Source of the DNA: Vreelandella neptunia | GTDB lineage: Bacteria; Pseudomonadota; Gammaproteobacteria; Pseudomonadales; Halomonadaceae | Direction: 5' to 3' | Length of the DNA stretch: 51,571 bases | NCBI RefSeq assembly: GCF_022489065.1 | Contig: NZ_JAKVTW010000023.1 | Coordinates: forward strand, 1-51,571 | Part shown: piece by piece, positions 44,768-51,571 of the stretch | Layout: each line of letters begins with the position of its first letter | How positions within the stretch are numbered: position 1 is the first letter of the stretch | Made by a program: the position numbers and the translations under genes | The notes under the pieces: generated by a model | What the model was told of the DNA's origin: nothing | Seen by the model: only the letters and a program-made list of their open reading frames with translations | Database searches by the model: none

Positions 44768-45199
44768 ATGCCGCAAGATGACTTTTATACCAAGATGCGG
44801 GCGGGGCTGTCTGCGCTGCTGCGGCAATGGCGCTCGCTTGGGCAGGCGAATTTAGACCAGCTAGCGCTCATTTTGGCCGAAACGGCACGGGTTGCGAAAT
44901 TAGGCACCCCCGACGCCACACCCAGCGGCGAGACTCTTGAGCAGTGGAGCCAGGATGAGCTCGGCGAGATGCCGCTATGGGCGCCGCGCACTGCCGTATT
45001 TCTACTTAATCAAATGCCCGCCCGCCCTACCCCGGATAGCGAGTCTGAAGCCTGTGCCTGGGCGTATTGCTGGCTACGCAATCGCTCATTTGATTCATTG
45101 CAAGCGGCTCATGATGCTCTTCCTGCGCACTTAAAAGCCCCTCTACAAGAGGCCCTAGAAGCGGCTTGGCGTGATCAGCAAGGGCTACGTTTGGTATAA
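44768..45199 (+). CDS. Hypothetical protein
   Basis: About 143 residues, helical and soluble, with a DELGEMPLWAPRTAVFLL stretch. No family recognised. ATG 44768 is preferred to GTG 44759 because AGGGG lies 11 bases before the former and only 2 before the latter. Divergent from the lyase gene. Confidence 0.6.
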   Translation: MPQDDFYTKMRAGLSALLRQWRSLGQANLDQLALILAETARVAKLGTPDATPSGETLEQWSQDELGEMPLWAPRTAVFLLNQMPARPTPDSESEACAWAYCWLRNRSFDSLQAAHDALPAHLKAPLQEALEAAWRDQQGLRLV

Positions 45200-45300
45200 C
45201 AGAAGCTTGACCAAGCGCTTGCTAGGGTTAATCCTGAAGAGCTCCGTTATGCCTATAGCTACTTCTTTCATAACCCTCTTCATAACTACAAGGACATGCC

Positions 45301-45708
45301 ATGTTCACCCGCACCATTGAGCCCGCGTTTTACGACACCGATGCCTTGGGGCATATTAATAATACTCGCCTACCTGCATGGTTTGAGCTGGCTCGTAACG
45401 ATCTATTCAAGCTCTTTACGCCTGACTTAAATCCTAAGAAGTGGCGATTGATTATGGCGCGCATGGAGGTCGACTACCGGGCTGAACTGTTTTACGGTCA
45501 CGACATCGAAATACGTACGTATTTAACGCGTCTGGGCAATAGTTCATTTACGGTAACCCAAGAGGCGCGTCAGCACGGCAAACTTACAAACCTTGGGCAC
45601 ACCGTTATGGTGCAGTATGACCATGATGCCAAATGTGCCATGCCCATCGAGGGCGACCTACGCGAGGCACTAACGTCGCACCTGCAAGACGCGCCTGAGC
45701 CCGCCTGA
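45301..45708 (+). CDS. Hot-dog fold acyl-CoA thioesterase
   Basis: 135 residues of the 4-hydroxybenzoyl-CoA thioesterase (YbgC-like) group. YDTDALGHINNTRLPAWFE contains the catalytic Asp and the conserved HINN; the rest forms the central sheet of the hot-dog fold. It hydrolyses an acyl-CoA thioester; the substrate is not evident. Confidence 0.85.
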   Translation: MFTRTIEPAFYDTDALGHINNTRLPAWFELARNDLFKLFTPDLNPKKWRLIMARMEVDYRAELFYGHDIEIRTYLTRLGNSSFTVTQEARQHGKLTNLGHTVMVQYDHDAKCAMPIEGDLREALTSHLQDAPEPA

Positions 45709-45750
45709 TTACCGCTGCCCCGCTCTGCCGGGGCAACAGGAGCCTGTGTA

Positions 45751-46077
45751 ATGGCCATCCGCTACAACCTCTGGATAGACCCTGACAACGTGGCCCAGCA
45801 CCGTGCCGTAGAGGCCGATCTGGAAAACTATTTTGTCGAACGCTTCGCCGACTATCCGCATATCCGCTTGTTTGGGGCCGACCCCTACGATTATGATGCC
45901 CCCTTCAATCGCCTCTATGATGTGCTAATGGCACGAGCCGCTGAATACTGTGAGCGGACGTGGTGCTATGTCGCGTCGCCTGAACAGCTCAATCGCTGCT
46001 TTTTCCGTGCCGTTGGCCGCTCAAATAAATTTGTGAGAGACCAACCCGATGGTGATACGCACCAATCAGGCGCCTGA
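45751..46077 (+). CDS. Hypothetical protein rich in aromatic and acidic residues
   Basis: 108 residues beginning MAIRYNLWIDPDNVAQHRAVEADLE; contains DPYDYDAPFNRLYDVLMARA and ends near FRAVGRSNKF. AGGAG lies 9 bases upstream. The family is not recognised. It overlaps the next gene by 29 bases, so the two are probably translated together. Confidence 0.55.
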   Translation: MAIRYNLWIDPDNVAQHRAVEADLENYFVERFADYPHIRLFGADPYDYDAPFNRLYDVLMARAAEYCERTWCYVASPEQLNRCFFRAVGRSNKFVRDQPDGDTHQSGA

Positions 46078-46570
46078 CGAACGTCAGCTTGCCATTATCG
46101 CTCAACAGCTTGGCCGCGCTCCGCGTGGTATTGAAGCAGTCGCCGCCACCGATGGTGAAGGAACCCCGCTGGTATTGCGCATGGCCCCCATTGTCGATGG
46201 CAAACCCTTCCCCACCCTGTATTGGCTCTGCTCCGATGTGCTGAAAGTTGAGATTTCCCGCATCGAAGCCGTTGGCGTTATTAAAGCGCTCGAACAACGC
46301 CTTCAGGAAGAACCTGAATTTCTTGAAGCTTATCAACAGAGTCATCGTGACTACGTCTCCGCTCGCTGGGACTATATGAGCGATGCTCAACGCGAAGAAG
46401 TCGCTAAGTTGGGTTACACCAACGTGATGACCGAACGAGGCATTGGCGGTATTAGTAACTGGCACCAGATACGCTGCCTGCACACCCAGTATGCTCACCA
46501 CTTGTGCGGCGATAACGTGATTGGGCAGTGGATGGATGAGCACCATCAGGTAGACCGCTTTTTACCCTAA
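46049..46570 (+). CDS. DUF501 family protein
   Basis: 173 residues. GRAPRGIEAVAA, then PFPTLYWLCSDVLKVEISRIEAVG and GIGGISNWHQIRCLHTQYAHHL are the conserved blocks of DUF501, read here as short motifs. The function of the family is unknown; a Cys-rich pattern (CS, CLH) could bind metal. It starts within the end of the preceding gene. Confidence 0.78.
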   Translation: MVIRTNQAPDERQLAIIAQQLGRAPRGIEAVAATDGEGTPLVLRMAPIVDGKPFPTLYWLCSDVLKVEISRIEAVGVIKALEQRLQEEPEFLEAYQQSHRDYVSARWDYMSDAQREEVAKLGYTNVMTERGIGGISNWHQIRCLHTQYAHHLCGDNVIGQWMDEHHQVDRFLP

Positions 46571-46645
46571 GCCCCTCTCATTAGCTTCATTTTCTTTAGC
46601 TACGGTTTTAGCGACGTTCATATTTCAACGATAGGGAATAAACGA

Positions 46646-47188
46646 ATGGCTCGAATCTGCGTTTACCTTGGTTCTCGGGAAGGCAATAGCCCTGCTTTCC
46701 GTCAGGCGACTAATAAACTAGGACGCACGCTTGCTGAACGCGGCCATACCCTGGTTTATGGCGGCGCACGCATCGGTCTAATGGGTGAGTTAGCGAACGC
46801 GGCGCTGGAGGCTGGCGGCGAAGCCATTGGCGTGATGCCGGATCACTTAGTGGAGCGCGAACAGGCACACTTGGGGTTAAGCGAGCTGATTCGGGTGCGT
46901 AATATGCACGAACGCAAAGCCACCATGGCGGCCAACGCCGATGCTTTTATCGCCTTACCCGGCGGGATAGGCACCTTTGAAGAGCTGTTTGAAATTTGGA
47001 CATGGGGCTATTTGGGGCTGCATGAAAAGCCCATGGGCCTGCTCAATATCGATGAGTTTTACTCGCCCCTGCTGACATTTTTAGACAGCACTGTCAGCCA
47101 TGGTTTTTTAGCGTCCGCCACCCGCGATATGTTGCTCGATGCAGCGACGCCCGGTGAGCTGCTTGATATAGTAGAAGCCCAGCTATAG
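46646..47188 (+). CDS. LOG-family nucleotide 5'-monophosphate phosphoribohydrolase
   Basis: 180 residues, Rossmann fold. VYLGSREGNS at the start and PGGIGTFEELFEIW (PGGxGTxxE motif) identify the LOG/TIGR00730 family. Members hydrolyse the N-glycosidic bond of AMP or cytokinin-type nucleotides. Preceded by AGGG and followed by a hairpin. Confidence 0.85.
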   Translation: MARICVYLGSREGNSPAFRQATNKLGRTLAERGHTLVYGGARIGLMGELANAALEAGGEAIGVMPDHLVEREQAHLGLSELIRVRNMHERKATMAANADAFIALPGGIGTFEELFEIWTWGYLGLHEKPMGLLNIDEFYSPLLTFLDSTVSHGFLASATRDMLLDAATPGELLDIVEAQL

Positions 47189-47205
47189 CGCTATTCTGAA
47201 TAGCG
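47189..47205. terminator. Small convergent hairpin
   Basis: CGCTATTC and GAATAGCG form a perfect 8-base stem with one base between them, directly after the LOG gene stop and before the convergent exonuclease stop. CTGAATAGCG is repeated immediately afterwards. The loop is too short to be an efficient terminator on its own, so the pairing may involve the repeat. Confidence 0.4.
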
Positions 47206-47220
47206 CTAATCTGAATAGCG

Positions 47221-47745
47221 TTAGCGGCTCATGCGCTCGGTGAGCCTGAGGGTATGCTGATAAGTTAATTGCAGCAAACGTGCATCTTCACCCGCCCGGT
47301 GCCGGTGAATGCCGCGCTCGGCAATCATTGCTTCTTTGGTATCGCTCCATAACGCCTGCTGCTCTTCGCTGAGCAGTATTCTTAATGCCTCAAGGCGAAA
47401 ACGCGGCAGCATCCCCGCGTGATGGAAGAGCAGAGAAAGCCACGTATTGTCGTAACCCCAGCTGTCGCTGTAAGCCTTGCCCAGCTCTCGCAGCTCATCA
47501 TTTAACCAATGGGCAACCTGACGTACCGGATAACCTTCCTGAATGAGGCGCTCGCGCGAGATACCGTGTAGCAGTTCGGCTTTTGGGTCCCAATGCGTCC
47601 ACTCGTCTAACGGTTGAATGAGAAAGGCACAGCAGCTTCCATCAGCACGGGCGATGCCAACTTCGATGGGATAGCTGCCACGCCCAAATCCGGACGCTTC
47701 AATATCTAATACTGTGGGTAGCGTCTCGGACACAACCTTCCTCAC
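47221..47745 (-). CDS. DEDDh-type 3'-5' exonuclease
   Basis: 174 residues. DIEASGFG near residue 13 holds the first Asp-Glu of the DnaQ-like fold, and HRAGEDARLL near the end holds the His and last Asp of the DEDDh set; YDNTWL holds the middle Asp. Likely an RNase T/oligoribonuclease-like or DNA exonuclease; the substrate is not evident. Confidence 0.75.
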   Translation of the reverse strand: MRKVVSETLPTVLDIEASGFGRGSYPIEVGIARADGSCCAFLIQPLDEWTHWDPKAELLHGISRERLIQEGYPVRQVAHWLNDELRELGKAYSDSWGYDNTWLSLLFHHAGMLPRFRLEALRILLSEEQQALWSDTKEAMIAERGIHRHRAGEDARLLQLTYQHTLRLTERMSR

Positions 47746-47767
47746 TCAATCAAAACGCGGTAGCGCT

Positions 47768-48262
47768 CTATGCGACGGCCACGTCATCTAGCGTCTGCTG
47801 TTCTGCCTGTCGCTGCCAGTAAGCGGCCCGCTCGTTATCCACCGCCAAACCCAACTCGCCCAAGCGATAGGCTCGGGCCAGTCGCTCCGCAGCCAAGTAG
47901 TGCCCAGATTGGGCAGCACGTGCGTACCAGGTGACCGCGTAGTCTTCGCGACGCGGGTACTGAGCACAGCCGTGCTCGTGGATTTGTGCCACCTGGTATT
48001 GTGACTTTACATCCCCGGCATGCGCTGCTTCCAGAACGTATCGCGCACCACGCGCCTTGTCTTGCGGGGTCTGACTGCGATGAAACAACATGTGGCCATA
48101 TACGGAGAGCGCGTCAGGATGACCCGCTTCCGCACAGCGCTTAAACAAGCGCATCGTTAAACGCTGGGTGCGCGGTGAACGCGGCAGCAGCCAGTGATTA
48201 TGAAACAACCTTTCAGCTAGGCGAAACTCTAGCCGAGTAAACAACGTTGATGCCTGCAGCAT
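47768..48262 (-). CDS. SEL1-repeat protein
   Basis: 164 residues with three or four Sel1-like (TPR-related) repeats, seen as G-H-A-D-AL, DVKSQYQVAQIHEHG and HYLAAERLARAYRLGELG. Such proteins bind other proteins as scaffolds. It lies 23 bases upstream of the exonuclease gene and probably shares its transcript. Confidence 0.75.
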   Translation of the reverse strand: MLQASTLFTRLEFRLAERLFHNHWLLPRSPRTQRLTMRLFKRCAEAGHPDALSVYGHMLFHRSQTPQDKARGARYVLEAAHAGDVKSQYQVAQIHEHGCAQYPRREDYAVTWYARAAQSGHYLAAERLARAYRLGELGLAVDNERAAYWQRQAEQQTLDDVAVA

Positions 48263-48507
48263 GGCAAACCACCCTGCCTATCTGTTGGAACCTTGGGCCA
48301 GCAGTCACAAAATAGCTGCCAACCACACGAGAAACCGGCCTTTAGCCGGTCGATGGGCTGGCAAGCATACGCCTGCCTTTGCGACGACTCAACCCCATTA
48401 ATTTGCTGCTTTCAAAGAGCCTCGCTAACATGCCCTTCATAGGCCGCAAACCATCCTGGTAATGGCAGCTTATCTTGTGGCAATTTCGCCTTAGCAAGGA
48501 GATAAAA

Positions 48508-49539
48508 ATGCAAACGCGCCCACTTGGCAGAACCGGCATAGAGGTAAGCCGACTCTGCTTAGGCACGATGACATTTGGCGAGCAAAATAGCGAAGCCGAA
48601 GCCCATGAGCAGCTTGACCGAGCCGTGGCATTTGGTATCAATTTCATTGATACCGCTGAAATGTACCCTGTGCCCCCGATGGCCACTACTCAAGGCCTTA
48701 CAGAGCGCTATATTGGCAGTTGGTTAAAGCAGCGTGGGGCTCGGGACGACCTGATCATTGCCACCAAAGCCGCTGGCCCAGGGCTTGATCATATTCGTGG
48801 AGGCCCGCGCCTTACTCGTCAGCATATTCACCAAGCTATCGATACAAGCCTAGAGCGGTTAAATACCGACTATATAGATCTTTACCAACTGCACTGGCCC
48901 GACCGGCAAACTAATTTCTTCGGCAAATTGGGTTATGTGCACAGCGAAGACGAAGACGCGACGCCGTTAGAAGAAACGCTCTCTGCGCTGAAAGAGCTGA
49001 TCGATGCAGGTAAGGTGCGGGCTATAGGGCTCTCCAATGACACCCCCTGGGGCGTCATGCGCTCGCTACAGCTGGCAGAGCAGCTGGACTTACCACGCGT
49101 GGCCTCTATTCAAAACCCCTACAACCTGCTCAACCGCTCTTTTGAAGTTGGCTTGGCGGAAATTGCCCACCGTGAAGATGTCGGCCTACTTGCCTATTCA
49201 CCGCTAGGGTTTGGGGTACTCTCAGGTAAATACCTGAATGGCGCGCAGCCACCCAAAGGTCGTTTGACGCTGTATGAGCGCTTCAAGCGTTACACTTCGC
49301 CCGAAGCCGAAGCGGCCACCCAGGCTTACGTTGCGCTTGCTGAAAAGCACGAGCTGGATCCTGCACAAATGGCGCTGGCGTTTGTTAACTCTCGCAGCTT
49401 CTTGACCAGCAATATTATTGGTGCGACTACCATGGAGCAGTTGGAAAGCAATCTTGACAGCGAGAGCCTCAAGCTGGACAACGAAGTGCTTGAGGCCATC
49501 GAAGATATTCACCGCCGCATGCCGAACCCCTGCCCTTGA
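48508..49539 (+). CDS. Aldo/keto reductase, Tas-like
   Basis: About 343 residues. MQTRPLGRTGIEVSRLCLGTMTFG is the family start (here in parts); AAGGAG lies 7 bases before this ATG, preferred to 48475. DTAEMYP carries the Asp/Tyr of the active site, and DYIDLYQLHWPD and the NADPH segment SNIIGATTMEQLESN are also present. It reduces carbonyls with NADPH. Confidence 0.85.
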   Translation: MQTRPLGRTGIEVSRLCLGTMTFGEQNSEAEAHEQLDRAVAFGINFIDTAEMYPVPPMATTQGLTERYIGSWLKQRGARDDLIIATKAAGPGLDHIRGGPRLTRQHIHQAIDTSLERLNTDYIDLYQLHWPDRQTNFFGKLGYVHSEDEDATPLEETLSALKELIDAGKVRAIGLSNDTPWGVMRSLQLAEQLDLPRVASIQNPYNLLNRSFEVGLAEIAHREDVGLLAYSPLGFGVLSGKYLNGAQPPKGRLTLYERFKRYTSPEAEAATQAYVALAEKHELDPAQMALAFVNSRSFLTSNIIGATTMEQLESNLDSESLKLDNEVLEAIEDIHRRMPNPCP

Positions 49540-49587
49540 ACAGCTGTTAAAAGCACCGTCGACTCTCACTAAGCTATCACCGCTATA

Positions 49588-49607
49588 GCCTCGGCCTTCG
49601 CCGAGGC
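49588..49607. terminator. Terminator between aldo/keto reductase and yaaA
   Basis: Perfect 8-base arms GCCTCGGC / GCCGAGGC with a CTTC tetraloop. Only TTGG follows, so termination may be partial. Confidence 0.5.
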
Positions 49608-49669
49608 TTGGTATACTGAGCTCACTTATATAACGCTTTTATTTACTAGAGCACGACCAGGAGCATGCG

Positions 49670-50449
49670 ATGCTGAGTGTTATCTCTCCCGCCAAAACGC
49701 TGGATTTTGAAACCCCACCGACCACTGAGCAGGTGACCCAACCTGACTTTCTGAAACAGAGTCAGGCGCTTATCACTATTCTGCGCGACTACTCGCCGCA
49801 GCAAATCAGTGAACTCATGGGAATCAGCGATAAATTAGCGGGCCTGAATGCGGCGCGTTTTGAAGAGTGGCGCCCGCCCTTCACTCTGAGCAATGCCAAA
49901 CCCGCTGCACAGGCTTTTCAGGGTGACGTCTATACCGGCTTACAAGCCGAGAGCTTCAGTGAGGCTGATAACCGCTATGCGCAATCACATCTGCGCATAC
50001 TTTCTGGCTTATATGGCTTGCTACGGCCACTGGACTTAATTCAGCCGTATCGGCTAGAGATGGGCACTAAGCTGCCTAACAGTGCCGGTAAAGATCTCTA
50101 TGCTTACTGGCAGCCCACCCTAACACTCGCACTCAATGAGGCCATTGCAGAAAGCGGCTCCAACGTGCTGGTTAACCTCGCCTCAAATGAGTACTTCAAA
50201 GCGGTAGACACCAAGCAGCTTAATGCGCGAATTATTACACCGGTGTTTAAAGATGAGAAAAACGGTACCTTTAAAATCATCAGTTTCTATGCCAAAAAAG
50301 CACGCGGACTGATGAGTGCCTGGCTTATCCAGCAGCAGGTTAACGATCCAGATCAACTCAAGGCGTTCGACGTGGCCGGCTATCGCTTCGATGCCTCGGC
50401 GTCTCAGGGTGATACCTTCGTTTTCACTCGCAAAGAAGCCGATCGCTAA
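49670..50449 (+). CDS. yaaA: Peroxide stress protein YaaA
   Basis: 259 residues. MLSVISPAKTLDFE and GLYGLLRPLDLIQPYRLEMG are the hallmarks of the YaaA/DUF328 family. YaaA lowers free iron during hydrogen peroxide stress and binds DNA. AGGAGC lies about 8 bases before the ATG. Confidence 0.92.
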   Translation: MLSVISPAKTLDFETPPTTEQVTQPDFLKQSQALITILRDYSPQQISELMGISDKLAGLNAARFEEWRPPFTLSNAKPAAQAFQGDVYTGLQAESFSEADNRYAQSHLRILSGLYGLLRPLDLIQPYRLEMGTKLPNSAGKDLYAYWQPTLTLALNEAIAESGSNVLVNLASNEYFKAVDTKQLNARIITPVFKDEKNGTFKIISFYAKKARGLMSAWLIQQQVNDPDQLKAFDVAGYRFDASASQGDTFVFTRKEADR

Positions 50450-50487
50450 AGCGAACGGCGGGGCTGGTACAAGCTAGAAAATACTAT

Positions 50488-51063
50488 CTAGAAAAAATGT
50501 ACGGGGCGTGAAGAACGCGGCTTTAAAAACCGCTGGTGCGCCTCTTTAAACTGCGCTGTTTCACAGCGGTGTAGCCACTCATAAGCCACCATATCAGCTG
50601 TCACCGCCACAGCACCGCTTGCGCAAGCACGCTCACGCGCCATTGCAGCCTCTTGCGGGCGGCGGCTGGCAGAGGCTTCGCTAAGCCAGTAAAGCTCATA
50701 GCCTGCCGCTAACAACCCCAACCCCGTTTGCAAGACACAGATATGCGCTTCTGTTCCACACAGTACTATCTGTGTTTTTCCTGATGCTGTTAATGCCTCA
50801 CGAAATTCCGTTTCTGCCATGACGCCGAAATGCTGCTTCTGCCACAGTTTATAGTCGTCTAGAGCGGCCAGTAACATTGGTGCAGTAGCGCCCAATTTCT
50901 CAGGATTCTGTTCTGTTAGCCACACCGGCACCTCAAGCAAGCACGCCATTTCACCTAACCAAGCCGCTTCGTTAACGGCGTCTTGACCACCCTCAATCAC
51001 AGGTAGTAATCGTGCCTGGAAATCGACCATTAGCAGTAAGCTTTTGTCACACTGTAGCTGCAT
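50488..51063 (-). CDS. Isochorismatase-like cysteine hydrolase (YcaC-like)
   Basis: 191 residues. MVDFQARLLPVI has the catalytic Asp, LWQKQHFG the Lys, and CGTEAHICV the Cys of the isochorismatase-like hydrolase triad. Substrate unknown. Its gene follows the small lipoprotein gene but is separated from it by a terminator. Confidence 0.82.
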   Translation of the reverse strand: MQLQCDKSLLLMVDFQARLLPVIEGGQDAVNEAAWLGEMACLLEVPVWLTEQNPEKLGATAPMLLAALDDYKLWQKQHFGVMAETEFREALTASGKTQIVLCGTEAHICVLQTGLGLLAAGYELYWLSEASASRRPQEAAMARERACASGAVAVTADMVAYEWLHRCETAQFKEAHQRFLKPRSSRPVHFF

Positions 51064-51124
51064 GTTGCCTCCTTAATTTTTATCGTTATCCAGGCCAACC
51101 ATAATAGTCATGATACAAACAATA

Positions 51125-51150
51125 AAGCAGCCGCTTTTTAGCGACTGCTT
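51125..51150 (-). terminator. Terminator after the lipoprotein gene
   Basis: Arms AAGCAG.CGCT and AGCG.CTGCTT with one internal mismatch and an A-rich loop; on the minus strand TTTATTGTTTG follows. It separates the lipoprotein gene from the downstream hydrolase gene. Confidence 0.7.
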
Positions 51151-51178
51151 CGGTTAACTCTTCAATCAAATACTGGGC

Positions 51179-51367
51179 TTAGTCCTCGGCGGCATCTTCC
51201 ATATCTTCGCCGAGCTCTTCCATGCTCTCCCCGGCATCTTCTGCAGCATTATCAATATTTTCACCCGCTTCTTCAGCAGGGCCTTGATCATCACAAGCGA
51301 CAAGTCCGCCTGCCATCAAGGCCATAAACAGGGCGATTGCTAACTTCTTGGCTAATTGCGTCGTCAT
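51179..51367 (-). CDS. Small acidic lipoprotein
   Basis: 62 residues. Basic start, hydrophobic helix and lipobox LVAC (Cys25) predict an outer- or inner-membrane lipoprotein. The mature part is a highly acidic, alanine-rich helix with a repeated AEDAGE/EDAAED pattern, like entericidin-type small lipoproteins. AGGAGGAG lies 5 bases before the ATG. Confidence 0.75.
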   Translation of the reverse strand: MTTQLAKKLAIALFMALMAGGLVACDDQGPAEEAGENIDNAAEDAGESMEELGEDMEDAAED

Positions 51368-51507
51368 ACCGTTTCTCCTCCTGAGATTTTACTTCTGGGT
51401 ACGTACACCATAATACTAGATGCTGCGTGGCAACAACACCATGATAAATACGCAATCTATTGTTATCAATAAACTTCAAACACATGTTTCATTATTTTAA
51501 GGGCTAA

Positions 51508-51571
51508 ATGTTCATGCGCATGCGTGAGCTCGCGTCAGCTCCCGGCCACTATTATCACTTTGTCCGACCAT
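51508..51571 (+). CDS. Start of a gene cut by the window edge
   Basis: ATG at 51508 with AAGGG 5 bases upstream opens a frame (MFMRMRELASAPGHY...) that runs off the edge after 21 codons. The true start may be one of the later ATGs. Function cannot be judged. Confidence 0.35.
   Translation, partial: MFMRMRELASAPGHYYHFVRP

Noticed and set aside
1..51571. CRISPR array, rRNA genes or a complete prophage
   Set aside because: No regularly spaced repeats, no rRNA-like sequence and no phage structural genes were seen.

Overview
The window reads as the chromosome of a halophilic gammaproteobacterium, most likely Halomonas or a close relative. This is inferred from codon use, the gene families and the housekeeping neighbours; no rRNA or other taxonomic marker is present. 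It has three parts.

(1) Bases 1-16650 are an aromatic-acid catabolic block. It begins with the C-terminal end of an outer-membrane porin, a FeaR-like AraC regulator and a DctPQM TRAP transporter. A MobA-type single-component flavoprotein hydroxylase follows. Divergent from it is a nearly complete homoprotocatechuate (3,4-dihydroxyphenylacetate) meta-cleavage pathway: hpaF, hpaE, a VOC-type ring-cleavage dioxygenase, hpaG, hpaH, the regulator hpaA (opposite strand), a second and unrelated LigB-type hpaD, hpaI, a gabD-type succinate semialdehyde dehydrogenase and the repressor hpaR. Together these would take homoprotocatechuate to pyruvate and succinate. The usual hydroxylase HpaBC is not in the window, so the MobA-like enzyme is the obvious local candidate for making the catechol.

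(2) Bases ~16900-40640 are an accessory island. Its left side is ragged: a FUSC efflux gene cut off by the end of an IS3-family remnant, small hypothetical genes, a solitary Xre/MbcA/ParS-type protein, a frameshifted membrane protein, and an AbiE toxin-antitoxin pair whose toxin is broken. The centre holds an apparently intact QatABCD anti-phage operon. Next comes a mobility module of a ParB-like gene and two very large tyrosine recombinases, one of which lacks the nucleophilic tyrosine. A divergent primase-helicase fusion (AEP domain of the TOTE type) and a HigBA-like toxin-antitoxin pair follow. The right edge is an IS30 remnant and a damaged 3' piece of an initiator tRNA gene that still has a terminator behind it, which I read as the attachment-site scar.

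(3) Bases 40700-51571 are ordinary chromosome: a gamma-glutamylcyclotransferase-like protein, a PRISE-type reductase, CnoX/YbbN, a PatB/MalY lyase, a thioesterase, a DUF501 protein, a LOG-family protein, an exonuclease, an aldo/keto reductase, YaaA, an isochorismatase-like hydrolase and a small lipoprotein.

All calls come from reading translations and recalling families; no database search was run.
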